Below, in pieces: positions 1 to 7,503 of a DNA stretch of 22,933 nucleotides. Both the position numbers and the translations under genes were made by a program. Source of the DNA: CAVIQK01 sp964613035 (lineage in GTDB: Bacteria > Bacillota > Clostridia > Christensenellales > DTU072); contig CAZTFQ010000023.1 of NCBI GenBank assembly GCA_964613035.1, positions 1 to 22,933 on the forward strand, in the 5' to 3' direction. Each line of letters opens with the position of its first letter. Positions within the stretch are counted from its first letter, which is position 1. The notes beneath the pieces were generated by a model. It was not told where the DNA came from. It saw only the letters and a list, made by a program, of their open reading frames with translations, and searched no databases.

Positions 1-101
1 AGGAATGGAATGCCATAACCAAAGTCAAGGATTTTGTTAAAGACTGTCCTTCGGTGACCGAGATTATCTGTTCCGACGGCACGGTTTCGCTTGCGGAATA
101 A
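1..101 (+). CDS. C-terminal end of a BspA-like leucine-rich repeat surface protein (partial)
   Basis: Only the last 32 codons lie in the window, read in the frame beginning at base 3 and ending at the TAA at 99-101. The peptide contains EWNAI near its start and ends IICSDGTVSLAE. The 1147-residue protein just downstream ends with the closely similar EEWNAI ... IKCSDGTVSIT, and the two genes share 20 identical bases over the CSDGTVS coding stretch. The upstream gene is therefore very probably a tandem paralogue with the same closing LRR cap. Nothing can be said of its N-terminus. The terminator at 114-152 follows the stop directly. Confidence 0.8.
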   Translation, partial: EWNAITKVKDFVKDCPSVTEIICSDGTVSLAE

Positions 102-113
102 TATCCGCAGATA

Positions 114-152
114 GTCGATAGAGCGGGATCGGTTCCCGCTTCGACGGCTTTT
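114..152 (+). terminator. Rho-independent terminator after the partial LRR gene
   Basis: A perfect 7-bp arm AGCGGGA (122-128) pairs with TCCCGCT (134-140) around a 5-base loop. Below a three-base bulge the stem is extended by GTCGA (114-118) with TCGAC (141-145). A GGCTTTTT tail follows. It lies between the two LRR genes, so the downstream gene either has its own weak promoter or depends on readthrough; I see no convincing promoter in 102-178. Confidence 0.75.
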
Positions 153-178
153 TATAAATTTAAGAATAAGGAGTTTTT

Positions 179-3100
179 ATGAAAAGAAAAATCACGACAA
201 TCCTATTGATAACGCTCTTGGTCGTTTTTATGGCGATAACGTTCTCCGCTTGTCAAGAGACTGAAGACCGATTGACGACGGTAGAAGAGCAGGTCGTATC
301 TATCGAAGAAGCCATCGAAAATCTGAAAAAACTCGACGCCGAGCTGGGCGCGTATATCGACGCTCTGGAAAGCAACGCCGAGTCATTGAAAGGCGAAATA
401 GACGACCTCGATGCCGCCATAGAGAGTCTTAAAGCTCAAGACGCGGCACTCGAAGCAAGAATAGCCGCATTGGAAGAATCGCTCGAGAATTTGTCTTCCG
501 AGACTTCCGCAGACCTCGCGGCGATACTCGCGCGTATAGAGGCTCTGGAAAAAGAAAACGAAGCTCTGAAAATCCAAATCGATTGTCTCGGAGACAAGCA
601 CGTCTACGATGAAGAAGCGACTAGCTTCGCTTGGACGGCAGACCTGTCTTCTTGCAACGTCCACTTAGAGTGCGTCAATTGCGGAGGAAAGTTTGATCTG
701 GAAACAGAAGAGTTCACTTTAGAAAACTTTTTATTGACCCCGATTTTTCCCGAGAGAATGGGCGTCCCCGAGTATTCTTGCGATATCTCCGACGCTAGAG
801 GCGTATACAACGATTTCATAATAGCCGCCGTTAAATATATGCTCTCCGCGGGGACCCCCGACAGCTCTGAAATCAAGTTGACGCTCTCCCCGCAATCGAT
901 GGACGATAGAGAAGAAGACGTATTCGAGGTTATCGGCAGAACGATTGAAAATTATATCTATTATGTTCCGATAAACGAAACCGAGTTTGGTAGTTGTTCC
1001 GTTGCTTCCGGCGCGGTAAAACTCACTATAGCCGGTGTGGAAACGATTCCCGAGGACGCCTTCTCGGACTGCTACTGGCTGGGTGAATTGATCGTCGGCG
1101 ACGGCGTGACCACTATATCTAAAAACTCTTTCAGCAGTAACGATAACCTTGAGACCGTGACGATAGGCGACGACGTTATCGTCATAGAATACGGTGCATT
1201 TTATAATTGCGGTAGTCTTATTAACGTGACTTTCGGCGACGGTTTGGGGATAATCGGAGATAATGCCTTTCAGAATTGTGCGGCTCTTAAAAGCGCCGCT
1301 CTCCCCGACAGCGTCGGGAGTATAGGCAATTATACGTTTTCCGAATGCGTTTCTCTCGAGACTCTGAGCCTCGGCAGCGTTGTCTCTATCGGCAGTTACG
1401 CATTCAATAATTGCACGTCTTTAAAAAACGTCGATATTCCCGCTTGCACGCAGAGTATAGGCGATCAAGCTTTCGAGTATTGTGTCTATTTAAAAAAGGC
1501 GACTATTTCTGCGTCCACGGCAGTCGGTAACAACGTCTTTACGGGATGTAGCTCGCTTACGCTCGAGGTCGACGCGGAGATGTCGGAGTCCGCGGGCGCG
1601 GATGAATTCGCCGCTCTCAGAGAAAAAATTTCCGCTTATGTCTGTAACGTCAACCTTATCTTGAGCGGTGCGACCGAGATTCCCGAAAACGCCTTCAATG
1701 ATATATGGAACATTACGGGCGTAGTCATGTCCGACGACGTCAAGATTATAGGAAGATCGGCATTCGAACAGTGCGGAGACCTTTTGAGTGTGACTTTAGG
1801 AAGCGGAGTTATCGAAATCAGAGACAGAGGATTCGAAGAATGTTACAATCTCGAGAGCATTTCTATTCCGGATACGGTAACTTCTTTGGGCATAGAAGTG
1901 TTTAAGAATTGCTCCGAGCTATCCGACGTATATCTCGGTAGCGGTATTACGACTATTCCGGAACATGCCTTCGGGTGGTGCCACTCTCTTAAGAGTATCT
2001 CTATCCCGTCGAATATAACTGCGATTGATCAAAATGCATTCTACTATGATAAGCGTCTCACGGAAATAACCCTTCCCGACAGCGTGACTTACGTCGGTTA
2101 TAAAGCTTTCTATGATTGTGAAGCACTTCAGACAGTAACGCTCGGCAGCGGTATTACGACTTTGAACTCGTGCGTGTTCGAGAGCTGCAATTCGTTGGTA
2201 GAAATAACTTTCGGAGCCGCGATAACGGAGTGTAGATCGGATGCCTTCATGTATCTCGATACGGAAAATATAACTCTTAATCTCGCCGAGGGACAGAAAG
2301 TGCTCTCGTCGGGAGAGGACGATTTATATTCCGTCACGGATAATTTCTTCGAGGGCGGAAAGGAATTCGCAGGAAAAACGTTTAAGAAAATCACTTCCCC
2401 CGCGACGATAGACGCAGCGCCGATCTATTCGGAAGACTTGAGATACGAGATTTCCGAAAAGATAGCGGCGGGAGAAGTCGATATCGTGATAGAGTTCGAC
2501 TCCGATACGGAGGCGGATAAATTGTACGACGTCGTCGCCGCGCTCGATGAAGCCGCGGAAAATTCCGTGCACTTGACGCTGAAAGGCATAACGTCTATTC
2601 CGCAGAATGCTTTCAGGGAAAATAAATCGATAAAAAAACTCACCCTCCCCGTCTGCTTGACGAGTATTGCTTCCAATGCGTTTAAGGACAGCTCCGTATC
2701 ACGGGTATATTACGAAGGCGAGCTTGAAGATTGGTTTAAAATAGAATTGGGCAACGAGGAGTCCAATCCGTGTGCTCCCGGAGCTCGACTCTACTTCAAC
2801 GGTTCGCTTGTAGAAAGCATAATCGTTTCCGACGACGTAATCAAGATAGACGCGGCGCGTTTTTACGGTTGCACGTCTCTAAAAAAAGCGATTATCTCCG
2901 ACGGTGTAACGGAAATAGGAAGTGCTGCTTTCGCATATTGCGTTAATTTAAAAGAGGTAACCTTAGGAGCGGCTCTTAAGAGCATAGGCGACTGCGCCTT
3001 CCTATGTACCGATATTAGGAATATAGTCATTCCCGATACGGTCACTAGAATCGACAAATCGGCGTTTGCCGCTTGCTACTCGCTGAAAAGCGTCATCTTA

Positions 3101-3622
3101 AGTAAAGGTATAACCTCTATCGGAGAAGGTGTGTTCGGTAAATGCAATTCGTTGACTTCTATCGTTATCCCTAACGGCGTTACGAGTATAGCGGATTACG
3201 CTTTCGACGGATGCGAAAGCCTCGTTTCGATTATTATTCCCGATACGGTCACGGAACTGGGAGAGAATGCATTCGGAAGTTGCGTCGCGCTTAAAAAAGT
3301 AACTCTCGGAAGCGGCATTACTTCAATAAAGAAATCAACGTTCGACGGTTGCACTTCTCTCGAGAAGATTGTCATCTCGAGTAACGTAACCTCTATATGT
3401 TCGGAAGCGTTCTATGATTGTACTTCTCTCAACGAAGTAGAAATCGGCGTCGGCGTAACCTCTATAGCCTCACACGCATTCTCGGGATGTACCTCTCTAC
3501 GCTCCGTCGTCTATAACGGAACCGTCGAAGAATGGAATGCGATAGAAAAAGGTGTCGCTTGGAACGATCGCGTCCCCGCAACGGAAATTAAATGTTCCGA
3601 CGGCACGGTTTCTATTACATAA
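179..3622 (+). CDS. BspA-like leucine-rich repeat lipoprotein with N-terminal coiled coil
   Basis: Predicted surface lipoprotein of 1147 residues. Residues 1-25 are a lipoprotein signal peptide (KRK charge, hydrophobic core, lipobox FSAC, lipidated Cys25). Residues about 30-135 are a heptad-patterned, Glu/Leu/Ala-rich coiled coil that could act as a stalk or oligomerise. A short Cys cluster follows (Cys159, His162, Cys165, Cys168, ending CVNCGG), as in many clostridial extracellular proteins. From residue 280 to near the end run BspA/LRR_5-type repeats with the recurrent pattern 'I-x-x-x-A-F-x-x-C-x-x-L-x-x-V-x-I'. Repeats of this class in other bacteria are linked to adhesion or host contact; that role is inferred here. 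The start is set by AAGGAG at 168-173, five bases before ATG. The C-terminus is paralogous to the upstream partial gene. No sortase or cell-wall anchor is seen, so attachment is by lipid. Confidence 0.9.
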   Translation: MKRKITTILLITLLVVFMAITFSACQETEDRLTTVEEQVVSIEEAIENLKKLDAELGAYIDALESNAESLKGEIDDLDAAIESLKAQDAALEARIAALEESLENLSSETSADLAAILARIEALEKENEALKIQIDCLGDKHVYDEEATSFAWTADLSSCNVHLECVNCGGKFDLETEEFTLENFLLTPIFPERMGVPEYSCDISDARGVYNDFIIAAVKYMLSAGTPDSSEIKLTLSPQSMDDREEDVFEVIGRTIENYIYYVPINETEFGSCSVASGAVKLTIAGVETIPEDAFSDCYWLGELIVGDGVTTISKNSFSSNDNLETVTIGDDVIVIEYGAFYNCGSLINVTFGDGLGIIGDNAFQNCAALKSAALPDSVGSIGNYTFSECVSLETLSLGSVVSIGSYAFNNCTSLKNVDIPACTQSIGDQAFEYCVYLKKATISASTAVGNNVFTGCSSLTLEVDAEMSESAGADEFAALREKISAYVCNVNLILSGATEIPENAFNDIWNITGVVMSDDVKIIGRSAFEQCGDLLSVTLGSGVIEIRDRGFEECYNLESISIPDTVTSLGIEVFKNCSELSDVYLGSGITTIPEHAFGWCHSLKSISIPSNITAIDQNAFYYDKRLTEITLPDSVTYVGYKAFYDCEALQTVTLGSGITTLNSCVFESCNSLVEITFGAAITECRSDAFMYLDTENITLNLAEGQKVLSSGEDDLYSVTDNFFEGGKEFAGKTFKKITSPATIDAAPIYSEDLRYEISEKIAAGEVDIVIEFDSDTEADKLYDVVAALDEAAENSVHLTLKGITSIPQNAFRENKSIKKLTLPVCLTSIASNAFKDSSVSRVYYEGELEDWFKIELGNEESNPCAPGARLYFNGSLVESIIVSDDVIKIDAARFYGCTSLKKAIISDGVTEIGSAAFAYCVNLKEVTLGAALKSIGDCAFLCTDIRNIVIPDTVTRIDKSAFAACYSLKSVILSKGITSIGEGVFGKCNSLTSIVIPNGVTSIADYAFDGCESLVSIIIPDTVTELGENAFGSCVALKKVTLGSGITSIKKSTFDGCTSLEKIVISSNVTSICSEAFYDCTSLNEVEIGVGVTSIASHAFSGCTSLRSVVYNGTVEEWNAIEKGVAWNDRVPATEIKCSDGTVSIT
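1016..3525 (+). repeat. BspA-type leucine-rich repeat block in three modules
   Basis: The repeat region falls into three modules. Each opens with a related strand-turn motif: VKLTIAGVETIPEDAF at residue 280 (base 1016), VNLILSGATEIPENAF at residue 491 (base 1649) and VHLTLKGITSIPQNAF at residue 797 (base 2567). Each opening motif is preceded by a non-repeat spacer rich in acidic and helical residues. Within modules the repeats are about 23 residues long. Some copies are close at DNA level: the TCGGxAGCGGTATTACGACT stretch occurs near 1930 and 2140, with a diverged copy near 3306. Confidence 0.75.
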
Positions 3623-3672
3623 TAATTTCCGTTGAAAAAGAGAAAAATATAATCGTTTAACTTTAGACAACG

Positions 3673-3710
3673 GTTCCTCGATCCTATGATTAGGAAAGAG
3701 GGACTTTTTT
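3673..3710 (+). terminator. Rho-independent terminator after the LRR lipoprotein gene
   Basis: GTTCCTC (3673-3679) pairs with GAGGGAC (3698-3704), including one G-U pair. The stem continues as TCCTA (3682-3686) with TAGGA (3691-3695) around a TGAT loop. Six T residues follow at 3705-3710. Confidence 0.85.
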
Positions 3711-3777
3711 ATTTGAAAAAGACTCGCTTTCGTTCGTTATCCTTACTTCTAGCCTGAGTTCTCTCCGAGATTGCAGG

Positions 3778-3806
3778 TTGACAAGCGCCGACCGCTTATA
3801 TATAAT
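3778..3806 (+). promoter_or_regulatory. Consensus sigma-A promoter of the 826-residue lipoprotein gene
   Basis: TTGACA (3778-3783), exactly 17 bases, then TATAAT (3801-3806): both boxes match the housekeeping consensus perfectly. Transcription should begin near 3813, giving a leader of about 30 bases. The ribosome binding site GGAGGA lies at 3835-3840. No operator-like inverted repeat overlaps it, so strong constitutive expression is likely. Confidence 0.85.
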
Positions 3807-3843
3807 ATAAAAGAAGAATTATGTATATAGCCTCGGAGGATGT

Positions 3844-6324
3844 ATGAAAAAGCTGTGTAAATACGTTTTGGTCGCCATGATAACGGTAATTATCGCGTCC
3901 GTTTTGTTCGGATGTACCCCCGATAACAACGGCGGTGGCGTCAATAACAACAATAAGCCTACGGCTAATAGAAAAAACTACGGAGTATCCGTTCTCGGCG
4001 ACCTCAAAGATTATTCCGCGGATTCATTTTCCGCTACAGGATATGCGACCAATCTCGATACCGTAGCCGAGGAGATTGCCGATCTCGACAGTAAAATCGC
4101 CTCTCTCAACGACGAGTATCACGATTGCACTCTCAATACCCTCCAAAAAATTCTAAAAAATTCCTCCGCCTCCGATATAGTCGCGGCTCTGGGACAGTCC
4201 GGACTCAAAAAGGAAAAGATGTCCTCTCTCATAGCGTACGTAGCGGGGAATAAAGCCGACGGCGGACACTATACTCAGGCTGAAGCCAAGTCTACTACGG
4301 AAGCCACCGGGCTGATAGAAGACTATTCGGCAATTCTCGAGTGGGACGACGAGCTGGAAGAAGAAAAATCCCTCCACGGCACCTCTTCCGACGAGTATAA
4401 AACTCTCTATAAACAACGCTATATGAAGAGCTGGTCGATGAACGAAACTCTTTACAACACGGGTATGGACGGCGGCGACGCCGCGAGAGCCCTCGTCTAT
4501 ATAATGAATTATATCCAGACCGTAATCAAGTCGGACAATATGGGCGGCGACGCCGATATGACGGATTATTTTAAGGACGTCCTTTTTACTCGCGTCTACG
4601 ACATTTCCGACGTCGTCGGCGATGACGACAGATATGAATACGACTCCGATTCGTATTCCTACGATGCGTCCGCTTACGAAGTTCTTATAGCTATCCGCGC
4701 ATATAACGGCGTCAGATGGAACAAGGATCAGACCGACGCCGTAATCGGCGGCGACAACGATAAGAAAAACCAGCTGATTAAGGGCTGGGGCTATTCCTAC
4801 GACTACGAGATGGGCACGCATAAAGCCCTCACTAAGGAAGAGTACGAGAAAAATATCGATTATAGCCTTAAGAGTTATCTTGAAAACTCCGAGGCCATTG
4901 AAGCCGCGGCTATAGAACGTAAGCTCTATTCGGGCGGTTATCGCTATTCCGCGGAATTTTATAAGAAGTATTATTCCGCAATCAAGACTTACGCGCAGAA
5001 AGAAGAGCTCCACGAGGCTCGCGTGTACGGTTTCGTAGCCGACGTTTCATCCTCGACCGCGACGGGTTCTTCTAACAAAATTTCCGTAGAAGGAGTCGGA
5101 GCCTCCGCGTCGCCCGAGTTCCGTACGGAGTCGGTCATAGAGATCAATATAGGGAAAATTACCGACAGCTACGTCGAGCAACTCGGCAAGGGAATCAATT
5201 CGGGTATGCAATCTTTCCTCCTGTCTTCCGATATGGAATATTATTATTCCAAGGACGATAAACACGTCACCGTACAGGCGGAAGCCACTAAGAAAATGGC
5301 TCAGAATTCTTCCGATTCTACCGCGTATTACAACGCTCAGTTCGATCTGGAGATAGCCAATCTCAACAGCTCCGATTTTGTGATGACGGAGTTCCTCATC
5401 GCGAGTACAGGTAACAAAGAGCTTCAACAACTCCTCATCTATCAGATATACAATTATCAGAGCGACTATATCCGTTCTGCCAAACGTCTTAAAGCCTCCC
5501 TCGTCCGAAGCCTCGGCGAACTGGTCAAAGAAGGCGTCTACGAGGTCTCTTCCGACGGAAAAACTTATTCTCTTGTCGATGCTACCGACAGAGAAGAAGA
5601 TATATACGATATCGGTAGAGACAACGCCTCCCTCACGGCTCTGTACACCTGCTACGACGAGTTTGAATTGGATACTCAGTTGGACCTTGCAGGCAATACA
5701 GACTTTAAGGATTCCGGCAACACACAGGGTATCTCCGGTAACGTAAAATCGGTCCTCGAACAAGAAAGCTCCATTAAGAGCGGCTACAACGGCAGCGCAA
5801 GACTTACTGCGCTTAAAGACGCCCTGATTAAGAGAGTCTACGTCGGCAAGAGCGGCAAGAAATATACTATCGCGGAAGCGGAAAACCCCGATGCTGATAT
5901 CTCCGTTATAGAAGACGTCGAGGGTAAAGAGCCTACTTACGACTCCGATTGGGCGCTCTCGAGACTCTTCCTCAATCACGAAAAGGTCGTCTATTACACC
6001 GCAGGACAAGTCAACGTCGAATTCAGAATTCTCAACAACGGCGGCAGCAGCGATAAATATAACGGCGGCGACGACAACGCGACCGTAGCTTACGACGAGG
6101 CTCTGGGCGGCGGATTCCTTCCCGATCGCGACGAAATAGTCTCCGTCGTGTCCGACGTTACGATAGGCGAGACCGTATATACGAGCAACTATAAGTGGTA
6201 TCTTAAGCAGGAATACGATTCCGCTACGGGAGAGCTCAACTATTATTACGAAATCACCGACGCCGACTCCCTTAAGTACGACTCGATACTCTATCTCGGT
6301 TACGTCTTAAAAGAGTCTAAATAA
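3844..6324 (+). CDS. Large secreted lipoprotein of unknown function
   Basis: 826 residues; I do not recognise a family. The N-terminus is a lipoprotein signal peptide with lipobox LFGC and lipidated Cys24, followed by a flexible Asn/Gly-rich linker (about residues 26-42). The body is acidic, unusually rich in Tyr, Asp and Ser, and appears mainly helical over residues about 50-600. Around residues 725-740 is a Gly/Asn/Asp-rich stretch, then a Tyr-rich, beta-looking tail. No catalytic signature, membrane segment after the signal, or repeat family is evident. The start is supported by GGAGGA at 3835-3840, although the spacing to ATG is short (3 bases). The gene is a single transcription unit between a perfect sigma-A promoter and a strong terminator, which suggests abundant expression. 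A substrate-binding or structural surface role is possible but unproven. Confidence 0.85.
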   Translation: MKKLCKYVLVAMITVIIASVLFGCTPDNNGGGVNNNNKPTANRKNYGVSVLGDLKDYSADSFSATGYATNLDTVAEEIADLDSKIASLNDEYHDCTLNTLQKILKNSSASDIVAALGQSGLKKEKMSSLIAYVAGNKADGGHYTQAEAKSTTEATGLIEDYSAILEWDDELEEEKSLHGTSSDEYKTLYKQRYMKSWSMNETLYNTGMDGGDAARALVYIMNYIQTVIKSDNMGGDADMTDYFKDVLFTRVYDISDVVGDDDRYEYDSDSYSYDASAYEVLIAIRAYNGVRWNKDQTDAVIGGDNDKKNQLIKGWGYSYDYEMGTHKALTKEEYEKNIDYSLKSYLENSEAIEAAAIERKLYSGGYRYSAEFYKKYYSAIKTYAQKEELHEARVYGFVADVSSSTATGSSNKISVEGVGASASPEFRTESVIEINIGKITDSYVEQLGKGINSGMQSFLLSSDMEYYYSKDDKHVTVQAEATKKMAQNSSDSTAYYNAQFDLEIANLNSSDFVMTEFLIASTGNKELQQLLIYQIYNYQSDYIRSAKRLKASLVRSLGELVKEGVYEVSSDGKTYSLVDATDREEDIYDIGRDNASLTALYTCYDEFELDTQLDLAGNTDFKDSGNTQGISGNVKSVLEQESSIKSGYNGSARLTALKDALIKRVYVGKSGKKYTIAEAENPDADISVIEDVEGKEPTYDSDWALSRLFLNHEKVVYYTAGQVNVEFRILNNGGSSDKYNGGDDNATVAYDEALGGGFLPDRDEIVSVVSDVTIGETVYTSNYKWYLKQEYDSATGELNYYYEITDADSLKYDSILYLGYVLKESK

Positions 6325-6349
6325 ATTTAACGACAACGCATAATCCGAC

Positions 6350-6384
6350 AAGGCTCCGCAATATAATCTAGCGGAGCCTTTTTT
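6350..6384 (+). terminator. Strong Rho-independent terminator overlapping the next start codon
   Basis: AAGGCTCCGC (6350-6359) is perfectly complementary to GCGGAGCCTT (6371-6380), a 10-bp GC-rich stem with an 11-base loop, and the T-run extends to 6384. The descending arm contains GGAG (6373-6376) and the T-run contains the likely TTG start (6383-6385) of the next gene, so the element may serve both functions. Confidence 0.9.
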
Positions 6385-7342
6385 GGATTATTTAATTAAG
6401 ATTATTCGCGCTTTATCGGGACTGGGGGCAATGCTTATCGGAATGAGAACCGTTTCGACGACGTTGAAAAACAACACCGATAAATACTTGCAAGGAATAT
6501 TAAACAAAATAGATTCGCCCCTCTCGTGCGTGCTCATAGGCGCGGCGACTACCGCCGTAGTCCAGTCCAGCTCCGTCACGACGCTTATGGTTATGAGTAT
6601 GACGGATACGGGACTTCTGACTCTCTATCGGGCGGCTTTATTCATAATGGGAGCCAACGTAGGCACGACCGTTACGGGTATGATTATGGGCTTTTCCGAT
6701 ACGCAATTCGCTCCGCTTTTTACCGTATTTACTCTTATAGGCATCGCATTGACTACTTTGGCGAAAAAGGAAAAACCTCGAGCTCTCGGAGAAATAATTT
6801 CGGGACTCGGGTTGATATTCACGGGACTGGAAATAATGAGAGAAGGACTCGGTTTTCTTGCGGAAAACGCCGCCGTTTCAGAGTTTTTGGCGTCGACGGA
6901 GAATATGCCGCTGTTACTTTTGATCGCAGGCGCCCTCATTACCGCCGCGGTCCAGTCCTCTACGGCTGTCACCGGCATAACGATAACGATGAGCGGAACG
7001 GGCGCTTTGCCGTTTTCGTCGGGTCTCTACGTTATACTCGGAGCCAATATAGGCAGCTGCGTCACCGCGATGATCGCTTCCGTAGGCGGCGGAGTAGGAT
7101 TGAAGAGAGCCTCCCTTATCAACCTCGTCTTCAATCTTCTCGGCACCGCGGCGGCATTCCCGTTTTTAATTCTCTTCGGAGAGAAAATTTCCTCCGCGCT
7201 TCTATCTCTCGGAGGAGGATCTCCGCAGATCGCAACCGCACTGTTTCACCTCGTTTTCAACGTTTTGTCCGTGATCGTTTTGGCTCCTTTTACCGGACTT
7301 CAGGTAAAACTCGTAGAAACTCTCGTCCCCGATAAAACGTAA
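6383..7342 (+). CDS. Na+/phosphate cotransporter family membrane protein (Na_Pi_cotrans, short form)
   Basis: 319 residues, a multi-spanning membrane protein with the two inverted-repeat signatures of the Na/Pi cotransporter (NptA/SLC34-like) family: QSSS at residues 61-64 and QSST at 191-194, each followed by a GANVGTTVT-type motif (GANVGTTVTG, GANIGSCVTA). Family members move phosphate with sodium; the exact substrate here is inferred. Longer bacterial homologues carry a C-terminal PhoU domain, which is absent. The N-terminus (IIRALSGLGAMLIGM) aligns with the usual first helix GLALFLFGM, so translation must start near 6383; there TTG is the only usable codon, six bases after GGAG at 6373-6376. 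That RBS lies in the stem of the preceding terminator. An internal ATG at 6431 would cut into the first helix. No other promoter is evident. Confidence 0.85.
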   Translation: MDYLIKIIRALSGLGAMLIGMRTVSTTLKNNTDKYLQGILNKIDSPLSCVLIGAATTAVVQSSSVTTLMVMSMTDTGLLTLYRAALFIMGANVGTTVTGMIMGFSDTQFAPLFTVFTLIGIALTTLAKKEKPRALGEIISGLGLIFTGLEIMREGLGFLAENAAVSEFLASTENMPLLLLIAGALITAAVQSSTAVTGITITMSGTGALPFSSGLYVILGANIGSCVTAMIASVGGGVGLKRASLINLVFNLLGTAAAFPFLILFGEKISSALLSLGGGSPQIATALFHLVFNVLSVIVLAPFTGLQVKLVETLVPDKT

Positions 7343-7430
7343 CCGAGCGGTTTTTCCCTAAGATTTTTATTCGAGTGCGTTTCTTCTAGGGTAATTTTGT
7401 CCTAAAAGACTCTAAAAAGCCTCTTTTCTA

Positions 7431-7459
7431 TTGTAAATAAAATTCTTTTATGTTAAAAT
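7431..7459 (+). promoter_or_regulatory. Predicted sigma-A promoter of ileS
   Basis: TTGTAA (7431-7436), 17-base spacer, TAAAAT (7454-7459). Transcription would begin near 7466, giving a leader of only about 38 bases before the ileS ATG. The rest of the 161-base gap (7343-7503) is AT-rich and holds no clear terminator; a weak CCCTA/TAGGG pairing (7356-7360 with 7387-7391) is too open to call. Confidence 0.6.
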
Positions 7460-7461
7460 AA

Positions 7462-7480
7462 AATTCTAAATTTTAGAATT
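7462..7480. repeat. Perfect inverted repeat over the predicted ileS transcription start
   Basis: AATTCTAAA (7462-7470) and TTTAGAATT (7472-7480) are perfect reverse complements around a single central T. The element starts three bases after the predicted -10 box and covers the predicted +1, where a repressor would block initiation. It could equally be chance symmetry in an AT-rich leader. Confidence 0.5.
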
Positions 7481-7503
7481 GCAAAAATCGACGAGAGGTT
7501 TTT

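Noticed and set aside
3821..3847. Eight-codon reading frame (ATG TAT ATA ... TGA) overlapping the start of the 826-residue lipoprotein
   Set aside because: Its own RBS is poor, and its main content is the ribosome binding site of the real gene. Chance is a sufficient explanation.
4153..6009. Long minus-strand reading frames opposite the lipoprotein gene (286 and 320 codons)
   Set aside because: They arise from the codon composition of the plus-strand gene, have no RBS or family resemblance, and lie opposite a gene with a full promoter, signal peptide and terminator. Similar shadows oppose ileS, the sulfatase, glgB, glgC and glgD.
7356..7427. Terminator for the Na/Pi transporter gene
   Set aside because: The CCCTA/TAGGG and AAAAGA/TCTTTT pairings are short, AT-rich or widely spaced, and not followed by a T-run.
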